Positions 17,596-26,131 of a stretch of DNA of 64,000 bases are shown in pieces. The stretch comes from Archangium gephyra (GTDB taxonomy: Bacteria > Myxococcota > Myxococcia > Myxococcales > Myxococcaceae), in contig QFQP01000024.1 in NCBI GenBank assembly GCA_003243425.1, forward strand, positions 1 to 64,000, read 5' to 3'. A program made the translations under genes and the position numbers. The stretch's first letter is position 1. Every line of letters starts with the position of its first letter. The notes beneath the pieces are model-generated. The model made no database searches. It was not told where the DNA came from and worked only from the letters and a program-made list of their open reading frames with translations.

Positions 17596-19614
17596 ATGCG
17601 CACGACGCTTCGATTCGTCTGTCTTTTGCTGCTCGCGCTCTCGGCCTGCCGCGACTTCGACCTGCGCCTCGAGCAGGTCTGCGCGAACGCGCCGTGGTGT
17701 GTCGACGGCGGTGAGGTCGATGCCGGCTTCGACGGTGGTGAAGGCGGCGGCGGGGGCTCGCTGTCGCCGCTGCCGCTGCGCGACGCGGGCTGCATCGGCC
17801 TGGGCGCCTGGTGCTGGGAGAGCCCGTCACCGCTGGGCATGAGCGACCTCGCTTTCGTCGTCGGCACCAGCGACACCGACGTGTACGTGACCGGCGGCGG
17901 TGGGCTCATCGCCCACTGGGACGGGCGCACCTGGCGGCAGGTCGATTTCGAGCCGGCGCTGGAGTCACCGGTGGAGCCCACCATTCGTGTGCTGCAGCCG
18001 CGGGGCGAGGGCTACCTCGTGGCAGGCGAGGCGATGAGCGTGTGGGTCAGCGGCGATGGCGGCTGGGCGCGGTTGCCGATGAGCCAGGTCGACCACCGCT
18101 TCGGTGTCGCGGCGACGGACGCGGGCGTGTACCTGCTGCGCAACTCGTCACCGAACGTCGACCTGGTGCGCGCCAACGGCACGGTGGCCACCTTCACGCG
18201 GCCCGACCTCGTCGACTCGACCGAGGCCATCGTGTTTCACGAGGGCGAGCTGTACTTCGCGGTGCACCGCAGCGTGGGCGGCAGCGGCATTCAGTTCTAC
18301 GACGGCGGCTTCGCGACGCTGCAGTTGCTGGGCGGTGAAATCACCGGCACGCCGACGCGCTTCGCGATGCTGCAGGGCAAGCCGGTGATGCTCTTCACCG
18401 ATGGCCGCGCCGTGCAGTGGCAAGACGCGACGGCGTGGCGCGAGCTGCCTCCGTTCGAGACCGGCGGGTGGATTCCCGAGGCGCACGCGTTCCACGAAGT
18501 GGGCGGCGGGTACGAGTGGTGGGTCGGCGGGCAGGGCATGGAAATCAAATACCGCGGTGAAAGACCGGGCATGCCCATCACCTACGGCGAGGGTTCGTCT
18601 TTCGTGCGCGCGGGGTGGATGTCGCCGAGCGGCCGCTTCTGGGCGGTGGGTGGGAATGGGCGCGTGGAGCGCGTGGGCTCCAGCGACCCTGCGTACGAAG
18701 ACCTCGGGAGCCTCGCGGGCCCACCCATCAAGGACCTCGCGGTCGACGGTGAGTTCGGCGCGGCGGCGGGAGACCAGGGCGTCTTCTGGTTGCGCACGGC
18801 AGCGGGGTGGACGCGCGCGACGACGAGCGTCGATGCGCCGGTGGGGGTCGACGTGCAGGGCGACCGCTTCTGCTTCGTGAACTTCGAGGGCGTCGTTTGG
18901 TGCTCGCCGGTCTCGACGCCTTCGCCTGTCGAGGTCTACGCCATCGACCTCGTCGCGCTCGACGGCGGCGCCACCGGCGCGACGACGGCGCTGCGCGGTG
19001 GCGGCATGGGCATCGCGGCGAACGGCCGGCTGCGCGCGAGTGTGGGTGGGGTCGTCGCCATCGAAGACGATGACGGCGGCTGGCTCACCGCGAACCCCGG
19101 CCTCGGAGGCATCACCACCGACCTCGTGCCCACCGACGACGGCGCGTGGGTGGCGACAGCGACGTTGCGGCCATCGGGCCAGTACGTCTCGCAGGGTCAC
19201 GTGACGTTCTTCGACGGGCAGACCTTCCAGGCGTGTCCGCTCCCGGGTGACGCGGTGAACGGCGGCGTGTACGCGCTCGCGGCGGCCGACGGCGGCAACG
19301 TGCTGGCCGCAGGGCAGGGGTGGCTGGGCCTGTGTTCGAGCACCGGCGCCTACCAGCCGATGGCCTTGAGCGGCACGGAGAACGGCTCGGTGTTCACGTC
19401 GGTCTTCCTCGATGCGCGCGGCACGGTGTGGCTGCTGACGCAGAGTGGCGTGGTGTACCGGCGCGCCGCAGGAGCGTCGACCTTCACGCGTGACCGCACG
19501 CCGCTGGGTTGGTCGGTGACGTCGGCGCTCGATGCCGTGCGCATCACTGGCGATGCGTCGTCGCTGTGGGTGGGCGTGGGGGCCGGCGGTGTGCTGCGCC
19601 GCCCGCTGCCGTGA
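17596..19614 (+). CDS. giant lipoprotein, paralogue of the preceding gene
   Basis: A 672-residue lipoprotein with lipobox LSAC (Cys18) and the start RDFDLRLEQVC, closely echoing the upstream paralogue's NNFDQRLEQTC. A short acidic Gly-rich linker replaces the long Gly-Thr linker, then CIGLGAWCWE and propeller-like repeats (VGTSDTDVYVTGGGGLIAHW, FWAVGGNGRVERVG) follow. It lies 3 bases after its paralogue, so it was probably produced by tandem duplication and is cotranscribed. It ends before the 73-bp tandem repeat array. Confidence 0.85.
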   Translation: MRTTLRFVCLLLLALSACRDFDLRLEQVCANAPWCVDGGEVDAGFDGGEGGGGGSLSPLPLRDAGCIGLGAWCWESPSPLGMSDLAFVVGTSDTDVYVTGGGGLIAHWDGRTWRQVDFEPALESPVEPTIRVLQPRGEGYLVAGEAMSVWVSGDGGWARLPMSQVDHRFGVAATDAGVYLLRNSSPNVDLVRANGTVATFTRPDLVDSTEAIVFHEGELYFAVHRSVGGSGIQFYDGGFATLQLLGGEITGTPTRFAMLQGKPVMLFTDGRAVQWQDATAWRELPPFETGGWIPEAHAFHEVGGGYEWWVGGQGMEIKYRGERPGMPITYGEGSSFVRAGWMSPSGRFWAVGGNGRVERVGSSDPAYEDLGSLAGPPIKDLAVDGEFGAAAGDQGVFWLRTAAGWTRATTSVDAPVGVDVQGDRFCFVNFEGVVWCSPVSTPSPVEVYAIDLVALDGGATGATTALRGGGMGIAANGRLRASVGGVVAIEDDDGGWLTANPGLGGITTDLVPTDDGAWVATATLRPSGQYVSQGHVTFFDGQTFQACPLPGDAVNGGVYALAAADGGNVLAAGQGWLGLCSSTGAYQPMALSGTENGSVFTSVFLDARGTVWLLTQSGVVYRRAAGASTFTRDRTPLGWSVTSALDAVRITGDASSLWVGVGAGGVLRRPLP

Positions 19615-19697
19615 GGCCGCTGCACGAAGCCCGGGCATTGGTGGTCGCTGACATCGGCGCATGGCCGGGCCGTCGCTTCACGAAGCGCACTGGAGGA

Positions 19698-20060
19698 GCG
19701 ACGACTTCGCGTGCGCGTTGGCTGGGCGGTGACGTCGGCAGATTCGCGGGAAATCACTCATGGTCGTGAGGCGACGGCTTCGCGTGCACGTTGGCTGGGC
19801 GGTGACGTCGGCAGATTCGCGGGAAATCGCTCGTGGTCGTGAGGCGACGACTTCGCCCGCGCGTTGGGTGGGTGGTGACGTCAGTCCATTCATCGGAACA
19901 GTCGTGGCCCTGACGCCGTACCGTCGCTTCACGAAGCGCGCTCGGACGAGCGTCGACTTCGCGTGCACGTTGGCTGGGCGGTGACGTCGGCAGATTCGCG
20001 GGAAATTACTCGGGTCGTGAGGCGACGACTTCGCGCGCGTCGCTGACGTCGGCGACACTG
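19698..20060 (+). repeat. 73-bp tandem repeat array
   Basis: Two full units abut exactly at 19698-19770 and 19771-19843 (73 bases each), with a diverged third from 19844, a fourth of 72 bases at 19950-20021 and a partial fifth from 20022. Each starts GCGACGACTTCGCG and contains GGCTGGGCGGTGACGTCGGC and GATTCGCGGGAAAT. A second element with the palindrome CGCTTCACGAAGCG precedes unit 1 (about 19670) and unit 4 (about 19921). The array fills the gap between the giant lipoprotein and metallophosphoesterase genes; short frames within it are not convincing genes. Confidence 0.85.
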
Positions 20061-20088
20061 TGGGTTCCAGCCTCGCCGTGCAGCCGCC

Positions 20089-20955
20089 TTACGGAGCGCG
20101 CAGCACCAGCTGCGTGATTTCTGCCGGAACCCCGAGCCGCATCGGCGGGCCTGAGTGCCCCGTGCCGCGGCTGACGTAGAGAAAGGTCTCGGCGAAGCGA
20201 TGCAGGCCTTCGACCGCTGGCTGGCCCACGCGCAGCAACCAGCCCAGCGGCCACAGCTGCCCGCCGTGCGTGTGCCCCGACAGCTGCAGGTCGACCCCGC
20301 GCTTCGCCGCGGCGTGCACCGACTTCGGCTGATGCGCGAGCAGCACCACCGGCCAGCGCGCGTCACGTTCGCCGAGCGCCGCGTTCAGGTCTTCTGCGAA
20401 GTGCTCGGCGCGGCCAGCGGGGTCGTCGTCAGCGCCGGCCAGCTGCAAGACCGCGCCGTCGCGCTCGAGCTTCACCAGCTCGTTCCGCAGCACGCGCACG
20501 CCCAGTGACGTGAGGTGCTCGCACCACTCCGCCGGGCCGGCGAAGTACTCGTGATTGCCGGTGACGAAGAAGGTGCCGAAGCGCGAGGTGAGCGACCTCA
20601 ACGGCGCCACGTCGTCGCGCAGTTGCTCGACCCGCGCATCGATGAGGTCGCCGGTCACCACCACGGCATCTGGAGCCAGCGCGTTGACGCGCGCCACGAC
20701 GCGCTCGAGGAAACGGCCATCGACCGTGGGCCCGAGGTGCACGTCGGACAGCTGCACCAGGCTGAACCCGTCGAGCGCCCGCGGGAGCTTCGGCAGCGTG
20801 AGCTCCACGCGGGCGACGTGCACGCGGCGGCCTTCGAGCGCGGCGACGATGGCCAGGCCCGCCGCGAGTGGAACGGCGACCAGGGTGACCGACCGCGGGT
20901 CGAGAAAGGGTCGCACCGGCGCGGTGACGGCGAGCAACGAGGTGAGCAGCACCAC
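20089..20955 (-). CDS. metallophosphoesterase, N-terminus probably lost
   Basis: A calcineurin-like phosphoesterase of the YkuE type, with metal-site motifs QLSDVHLG, VVTGDLID, FVTGNHEY and LSGHTHGGQ all intact. Two N-terminal hydrophobic segments (about 1-12 and 23-40 from the GTG at 20955) remain, where relatives usually have more membrane segments. The reading frame continues upstream without homology into the truncated hydrolase gene, so the original start seems removed by a deletion near 20965-20985. It may be translated from GTG 20955 or 20952, or not at all. Confidence 0.75.
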   Translation of the reverse strand: MVLLTSLLAVTAPVRPFLDPRSVTLVAVPLAAGLAIVAALEGRRVHVARVELTLPKLPRALDGFSLVQLSDVHLGPTVDGRFLERVVARVNALAPDAVVVTGDLIDARVEQLRDDVAPLRSLTSRFGTFFVTGNHEYFAGPAEWCEHLTSLGVRVLRNELVKLERDGAVLQLAGADDDPAGRAEHFAEDLNAALGERDARWPVVLLAHQPKSVHAAAKRGVDLQLSGHTHGGQLWPLGWLLRVGQPAVEGLHRFAETFLYVSRGTGHSGPPMRLGVPAEITQLVLRAP

Positions 20956-20979
20956 GAAGCCGAGGTCGCAGCACGCGAC

Positions 20980-21670
20980 TCGCCGCGACGGCGTTCGGCC
21001 ACTGCCCGGCGAGGTACGGCGAGAGCGCGTACAGCCCCTTGATGACGCCGACGTCTCCGTCGCGCAGCAGCTTGAGGCCCGAGGCCAGCGTGAGGTTGCC
21101 GCCGCCGCTCTCACCGGCGATGACGATGCGCGCCGGGTCGACGCCGAGCCGCGCCGCTTCGGCACGCACCCACCTCACGCCCGCCACGCAGTCGTTCAAC
21201 CCGGCAGGGAAGGGCGCCACCTCACCACCGCTCGAGGGCACCACCGCGTTGCGGAAGTCGATGAGCGCCACCGCCACGCCCTGCGCCGCGAGCAGCCGGC
21301 CCCACGCGCGGTACAACCCGTCGAAGGCCGACCAGAACTGCATCGCGCCGCCGTGCAGGTAGCAGACGCAGGGCACGCGCTCCGTGGTGTCGGGCCGAAT
21401 GAAGAGCACCTTCACCGCGTTGCCGTCAGGCTGCGAGTTGAACTGCTCGGTGCTGACGCGCAGCCCCTTCGACGGCGCGATGGCTTCACTGTCCATCGCC
21501 TCGAACATCGCGGTCTGTGCGGCGAAGGCCTGGCGCGCGGCCTCGGTGGCGTACTCGGCGAGCAGCGCGTCGCGGCTCACCACGTTCCCCGGGTTGGGCG
21601 CGTCGGGCATGGCGCCGACGGCGGCCTTCAAGCGGGGGTCGATGCGGGAGTCGGAGCTGATGCGTGACAT
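20980..21670 (-). pseudogene. truncated alpha/beta hydrolase (hormone-sensitive-lipase type)
   Basis: The N-terminal two thirds of an HSL-type esterase: oxyanion motif CYLHGGAMQFW and nucleophile motif GESGGGNL are present, and the ATG at 21670 has a good AAGGAAC ribosome site. After YLAGQWPNAVAASR the hydrolase homology stops near 20980 and the frame runs on as non-homologous sequence to a stop at 20429, antisense-like within the metallophosphoesterase gene. The catalytic Asp and His region is therefore missing. A deletion fusing two leftward genes out of frame explains both defects. Confidence 0.75.
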
Positions 21671-21732
21671 GGGCGTTCCTTCGGTTCGCGCCGCGAGAGA
21701 GCGGCGACACCCGATAGATAGACACCCATGAC

Positions 21733-21757
21733 CGGACTCACTATGCGGTCCAGTCCG
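21733..21757. promoter_or_regulatory. inverted repeat in AraC/hydrolase divergent region
   Basis: CGGACT (21733-21738) and AGTCCG (21752-21757) form perfect 6-base arms 13 bases apart, in the 110-base region between the hydrolase remnant and the AraC-type regulator. The location fits an operator for that regulator or its own promoter. Confidence 0.35.
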
Positions 21758-21780
21758 TACTTGTTTTGCAGGAGTCCAGA

Positions 21781-22692
21781 ATGCGTGACCCGCTGTCTGA
21801 AATCATCGAGCTGCTGCAGCCGCGCACCGTGTATTCGAAGCGCATCAGCGGGGCCGGCGCGTGGGGCGTGAAGTACTCGAGCTTCGGCCACCCCAGCTTC
21901 TGCGTGGTGCTCGAAGGCCGTTGCCGGCTGGCGGTCGACGGGCAGAAGCCGCTCGTTCTGGAAGAAGGCGACTTCGTGCTGCTGCCAAGCACGCCGGGCT
22001 TCGTGCAGTCGGGGTTCCTGCCCTTCAAGCCCTCACTGACCACGCCGCAGGTCAGCGAGAGCTCGCAGGCCGAGGTTCGTCACGGCGACCGTGGTGGCAG
22101 GCCCGACGTGCGGCTGCTGGGTGGCTACTTCGTGTTCGATTCGAACGACGCGGCGCTGCTGGTCGCCCTGCTGCCCCGCGTGGTGCACGTGCGCGGCAAC
22201 GCGCGGCTCATGCAACTGGTGCAGCTGGTCGGTGACGAAGCCCTCGCGCGCCGGCCCGGCCGCGAGCTGGTGCTCAAGCGGCTGGTGGAGCTGCTGCTCA
22301 TCGAAGCGCTGCGCGACACGCCGGGTGATGACGCGCCGCCGGGGTTGCTGCGCGGGTTGTCCGATGCGCGCCTCGCGCCTGCAATTCGGCAGATGCACGC
22401 ACATCTCGGTCGCGCGTGGACGGTCAAAGACCTGGCGCGCACCTCGGCGCTGTCGCGGTCGGCCTTCTTCGAGCGCTTCACGCGCCTCGTAGGGCAACCG
22501 CCCATGGAGTACCTGCTGGCGTGGCGCATGACGACCGCGCGCGAGCTGCTGCGGCGCGGGGGCGCGAGCATCTCCGACGTCGCCGAACGCGTGGGTTACG
22601 GCTCGACCAGCACCTTCAGCACCGCGTTCAGTCGTCACGTCGGTCAGGCGCCACGGCGTTACGCCCTCGCCGCCCGGAGCGCCGCGCTTTAG
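21781..22692 (+). CDS. AraC-family transcriptional regulator
   Basis: A 303-residue regulator with an N-terminal cupin-like effector domain (about 1-180, of the cupin_6 type seen in regulators of hydrolase or oxidoreductase genes) and a C-terminal double helix-turn-helix DNA-binding domain (about 205-300) with WTVKDLARTSALSRSAFFERF and ISDVAERVGYGSTSTFSTAF. The ATG at 21781 follows an AGGAG ribosome site 7 bases away; an in-frame TTG at 21766 is less likely. It is divergent from the broken hydrolase, its probable former target. Confidence 0.93.
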   Translation: MRDPLSEIIELLQPRTVYSKRISGAGAWGVKYSSFGHPSFCVVLEGRCRLAVDGQKPLVLEEGDFVLLPSTPGFVQSGFLPFKPSLTTPQVSESSQAEVRHGDRGGRPDVRLLGGYFVFDSNDAALLVALLPRVVHVRGNARLMQLVQLVGDEALARRPGRELVLKRLVELLLIEALRDTPGDDAPPGLLRGLSDARLAPAIRQMHAHLGRAWTVKDLARTSALSRSAFFERFTRLVGQPPMEYLLAWRMTTARELLRRGGASISDVAERVGYGSTSTFSTAFSRHVGQAPRRYALAARSAAL

Positions 22693-22732
22693 TCCTCCGC
22701 CGCGCGGGGAAAGCCGGTACCGTTTCGCGCAG

Positions 22733-24181
22733 ATGAACGTTCTGTTTCTCAGCTCCGAGGTCGCGCCGTTCGCGAAGACAGGAGGGCTGGGAGACGTCTC
22801 CGCTGCGCTCCCGCTCGCACTTCACAAGCGCGGGCACGACGTGCGCGTCTTCATGCCGCTGTACTCGCGCATCGAGCAGTCGAAGTTCCGCTTCCGCTCC
22901 ATCGATTCGTTGCGGGGCCTGCGCATCGCCTTCGGGCCGCGCGCGTTCGAGGTCAGCATCTTCGCGGCACAGATGCCGGGCAGCTCGCTCGAGGTCTTCT
23001 TCGTGCACTGCCCGCAGCTGTACGCGCGTCATGGCATCTACACGCACGACGGTGACGAGCACCTGCGCTTCCTGGTGCTCACCTACGCGGCGCTCGAGGC
23101 CGCGCAGCGCATGCGCTTCGCACCCGACATCGTGCACTGCAACGACTGGCAGACCGCGCTGGCGCCGTTGATTCTCAAGACCCGCTTCGCGTGGGACGGC
23201 GCCATCTTCGGCAACGCGCGCACGGTGTTGACGATTCACAACTTGAACTACCAGGGCACGTTCCCTTCGAGCGTGCTGCCCGAGACGGGCCTGCTCAACT
23301 CGGCGCACCTGCTGCATCAGGAGCAGCTCAAGAACGGGCGCATCAATTCACTGCTGCACGGAATTCTGTACGCCAACGCCATCACCACGGTCTCGCCGAC
23401 CTACGCGCGTGAGATTCGTCGCCCCGAGTACGGCGCGGGGCTCGAGGGGTTCCTCAAGGCGCGCGAAGGCTCGGTGTTCGGCATCTTGAACGGCGTCGAC
23501 TACGACGTCTGGAGCCCGCAGAAGGACACGCGTCTGCCCCAGCGGTACGACGTGGGCGACTGGGCGGGCAAGGAGCGCAACAAGACGACGTTGCTCTCGC
23601 GCGCGATGTTGCCGCAGGTGCCGGGCGTGCCGTTGCTGGGCATCGTCTCGCGGCTCTCGGGGCAGAAGGGCTTCGAGATTCTCCCCGACGCGCTCAACCT
23701 CGCGCTCCGCGAAGGGAAGTTTCAGCTCATCGTGCAGGGCTCGGGTGAGCGCCGCATCGAGCGCATCTTTCATCAGCTGCGCGCGCGGTTCCCGAAGCAG
23801 GTGCGGTTCCAGACGAAGTTCGACGACAACCTCGCGCATTGGATCCAGGCGGGCGCCGACTTCTTCCTCATGCCCTCGCGCTACGAGCCGTGCGGGCTGA
23901 CGCAGCTGTACGCGTTGAAATACGGAACGGTGCCCATCGTGCGGAAGACGGGCGGGCTCGCCGACACGGTGCAGCTGTGGAACCCGCGCACGGCGACGGG
24001 CACGGGCATCGTGTTCGACGACTACGACGGCCGCGCGGTGCACTGGGCGCTCGAGGCGGCGTTCAACATCTACCGCGACCGGCCGGTGTACCGGCAGCTG
24101 CAGCTCAACGGCATGAAGCAGAACTTCTCGTGGGACCTGCAGGTGCAGAAGTACGAGCAGCTCTACGCGAAGTTGAAGTGA
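22733..24181 (+). CDS. glgA: glycogen synthase (ADP-glucose type)
   Basis: A 482-residue GT5 glycosyltransferase that extends glycogen chains from ADP-glucose. The substrate-binding motif KTGGLG lies at 15-20, DIVHCNDWQTAL near 133-144, and the C-terminal catalytic Glu region SRYEPCGLTQLYAL near 382-395, followed by KTGGLADTV. Length is normal. No other glycogen genes (glgB, glgC, glgP) are in the window. It is followed by an Uma2 remnant on the other strand, 1 base away. Confidence 0.96.
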   Translation: MNVLFLSSEVAPFAKTGGLGDVSAALPLALHKRGHDVRVFMPLYSRIEQSKFRFRSIDSLRGLRIAFGPRAFEVSIFAAQMPGSSLEVFFVHCPQLYARHGIYTHDGDEHLRFLVLTYAALEAAQRMRFAPDIVHCNDWQTALAPLILKTRFAWDGAIFGNARTVLTIHNLNYQGTFPSSVLPETGLLNSAHLLHQEQLKNGRINSLLHGILYANAITTVSPTYAREIRRPEYGAGLEGFLKAREGSVFGILNGVDYDVWSPQKDTRLPQRYDVGDWAGKERNKTTLLSRAMLPQVPGVPLLGIVSRLSGQKGFEILPDALNLALREGKFQLIVQGSGERRIERIFHQLRARFPKQVRFQTKFDDNLAHWIQAGADFFLMPSRYEPCGLTQLYALKYGTVPIVRKTGGLADTVQLWNPRTATGTGIVFDDYDGRAVHWALEAAFNIYRDRPVYRQLQLNGMKQNFSWDLQVQKYEQLYAKLK

Positions 24182-24182
24182 G

Positions 24183-24443
24183 TCAGGCGGGGTCGAGGGC
24201 GATGCCCTCGCAGCGTTCGTCGACGCTGAACGCGGCCTCGGGTTCGCGCAGTGAAACCGTCTCTCCGGGCCGGAAATTGCGCTCGCTCCAGCCAGTGGCG
24301 GTGCGTTCCACGACGGTCACCAGGCGTTGACGGTGTGAGACGAACAACACCGCCCGCAGCGAGGGAATCTGTTTGTAGTGGCTGAGCTTCTCTGCTCGGT
24401 CCCTGCTTCGGCCTCTCCGTGCCACGCACACTGGAGCGGCCAC
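24183..24443 (-). pseudogene. Uma2-family endonuclease remnant
   Basis: The last roughly 70 residues resemble the C-terminus of Uma2 (DUF820) restriction-like nucleases: DRAEKLSHYKQIPSLRAVL, then TVVERTATGWSE and a terminal acidic tail. The catalytic N-terminal two thirds are missing. The sequence upstream, to about 24594 on the same strand, codes for an unrelated-looking fragment (GGFNAITLPLWLHATNVKW) in another frame. The remnant sits between glgA and an ATP-grasp gene. Confidence 0.6.
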
Positions 24444-24617
24444 CGTCGCCGCGCTGAAACCGAGTCGCCATGTTCGCCGCGTCGGAGGTGGTCCACTTCA
24501 CGTTGGTGGCGTGGAGCCACAGCGGCAGCGTGATGGCGTTGAAGCCGCCGTCTCGCACTTCGTGCTTCCCGAAACCCGTCAAGGCCGAGCGCACGTGCGT
24601 GCTACTTTCGCGCGCAC

Positions 24618-25841
24618 ATGCACGTCGTCTTCATCGAGCCCCGTTTCCCGACGAACCAGCGCTTCTTCATTCGAGCCCTCCGCGAAGTCGGCGCCACCGT
24701 CACCGCGATCGGCGAAGGCAGCAAGGAATCGCTGTCGGGCGAGATGAAGGGGCTGCTGTCGCACTACGAGCAGGTGCCGTCGGTGGTGAACGAGGGCGCG
24801 GTGCTCAACGCCGCCCGCTTCATTCACGCGCGCAAGCGCATCGACCGCCTCGAGGCGAGCGTCGAAGCGCACATCATGTCGACCGCCAAGGTGCGTGAAG
24901 CGCTGGGCATCGAAGGCACCACGGTCAAGACCGCGTTCCTCTGCCGCGACAAGCCGTCGATGAAGCAGGCGCTGCGTGAAGCCGGCGTGCCCTGCGCGCA
25001 GTCGACCGCCGCGTCGTCGGTCGAAGAGGTCATCGAGTTCGCGAAGTCGGTCGGCTTCCCGCTGATCATCAAGCCGCGTGACGGCGCCGGCGCGTCGGGC
25101 ACGGTGCGCGTGAACTCCATCGCCGACATTCAGCGCGCTGCGGGTGAGACCGGGCTCGACAAGGGCCGCTCGGTCGCCGTCGAAGAGTTCATCGAAGGTC
25201 ACGAAGGCTTCTACGACACCATCACCATCGGCGGCCGCGTGGTGCACGACTTCGCCACGCACTACTACCCCAACGTGCTCGAGGCGATGCGCACCCGGTG
25301 GATCAGCCCGCAGTTCATCACCACCAACCGCATCGACTCGTCGCCGGGCTACCAGGAGCTGCGCACGCTCGGCCAGAAGGTGGTCTCCGCGCTCAACATC
25401 GGCACCTCGGCCACGCACATGGAGTGGTTCAGCGGCCCCAAGGGTCTCAAGTTCTCCGAAATCGGCTGCCGCCCGCCCGGCGTGCGCGCGTGGGACCTCT
25501 ACAACGTGGCCAACGACGTCGACCTCTACCGCGAGTGGGCGATGGCGGTGGTGCACGGCCGCCCGGGTTCACGGCTCTCGCGCCGCTTCTCGACGGGCAT
25601 CATCGCGCTGCGCCCCAGCCAGGACGGCCGCATCTGGAAGTACCAGGGCCTCGACAAGGTCGAGCGCGCCTTCGGCCAGTGGATGATCGACGCCCACCTG
25701 CCGCCTGAGGGCACGCCCACGCAGCCGGTGGAAGCCGGGTACATGGCCAACGCGTGGATGCGCTTCAAGCACCCCGACTACGACGCGCTCCGCCACCTGC
25801 TCAACACGGTGGGCGAGACGGTGAAGGTCCTCGCGCGCTGA
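24618..25841 (+). CDS. ATP-grasp ligase, paralogue 1
   Basis: A 407-residue ATP-grasp enzyme, expected to join a carboxylate to an amine or thiol through an acyl phosphate. The N-terminal fold starts MHVVFIEPRFPTNQRFF; the ATP-binding lysine and Gly loop are in LIIKPRDGAGASGT (about 152-165), VEEFIEGHEGFYDT follows near 188-201, and the metal-binding strand FSEIGCRPPG lies near 278-287. It closely parallels genes at 54346-55566 and 45035-46246. Substrates are unknown; it is monocistronic, 176 bases after the Uma2 remnant. Confidence 0.85.
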   Translation: MHVVFIEPRFPTNQRFFIRALREVGATVTAIGEGSKESLSGEMKGLLSHYEQVPSVVNEGAVLNAARFIHARKRIDRLEASVEAHIMSTAKVREALGIEGTTVKTAFLCRDKPSMKQALREAGVPCAQSTAASSVEEVIEFAKSVGFPLIIKPRDGAGASGTVRVNSIADIQRAAGETGLDKGRSVAVEEFIEGHEGFYDTITIGGRVVHDFATHYYPNVLEAMRTRWISPQFITTNRIDSSPGYQELRTLGQKVVSALNIGTSATHMEWFSGPKGLKFSEIGCRPPGVRAWDLYNVANDVDLYREWAMAVVHGRPGSRLSRRFSTGIIALRPSQDGRIWKYQGLDKVERAFGQWMIDAHLPPEGTPTQPVEAGYMANAWMRFKHPDYDALRHLLNTVGETVKVLAR

Positions 25842-25869
25842 ACGAAGCAGCGGAAGGTGCCGCGGCCGT

Positions 25870-26070
25870 TCAACCCAGCTGCTCACGCACCGACGCCGAC
25901 ATTCCGCACTTCCGGCAGCGCGCCGACCACACCACGGCGCGCTCCCGGTTCCACGCCAGCATCACCTCGAAAGACGCGAAGTCGTTCGCGTCCTTCAGCA
26001 TCACGCGCTCCTCCACGACGCCGCAGCGGACGCAGTACACGATGAACTTCGGGGCATTCTCCGAACGCAC
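25870..26070 (-). CDS. small two-CxxC zinc-ribbon protein
   Basis: A 66-residue protein starting at a GTG with a strong GAGGAGG ribosome site. Two CxxC knuckles (Cys13/Cys16 and Cys52/Cys55) are spaced as in a zinc ribbon. It lies between convergent ATP-grasp gene 1 and the co-directional gene at 26132-26833, about 61 bases downstream of the latter, so the two may be cotranscribed. Function unknown; nucleic-acid or protein binding is typical for such folds. Confidence 0.72.
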   Translation of the reverse strand: MRSENAPKFIVYCVRCGVVEERVMLKDANDFASFEVMLAWNRERAVVWSARCRKCGMSASVREQLG

Positions 26071-26131
26071 ACGGCCTCCTCACGCTGCGTACGAACGGCG
26101 CGCCGCCGTGTTTCGCCCACCGGTGACGTCC

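Noticed and set aside
19698..20060. CRISPR array.
   Set aside because: Units of 73 bases abut with no unique spacers and no cas genes are near.
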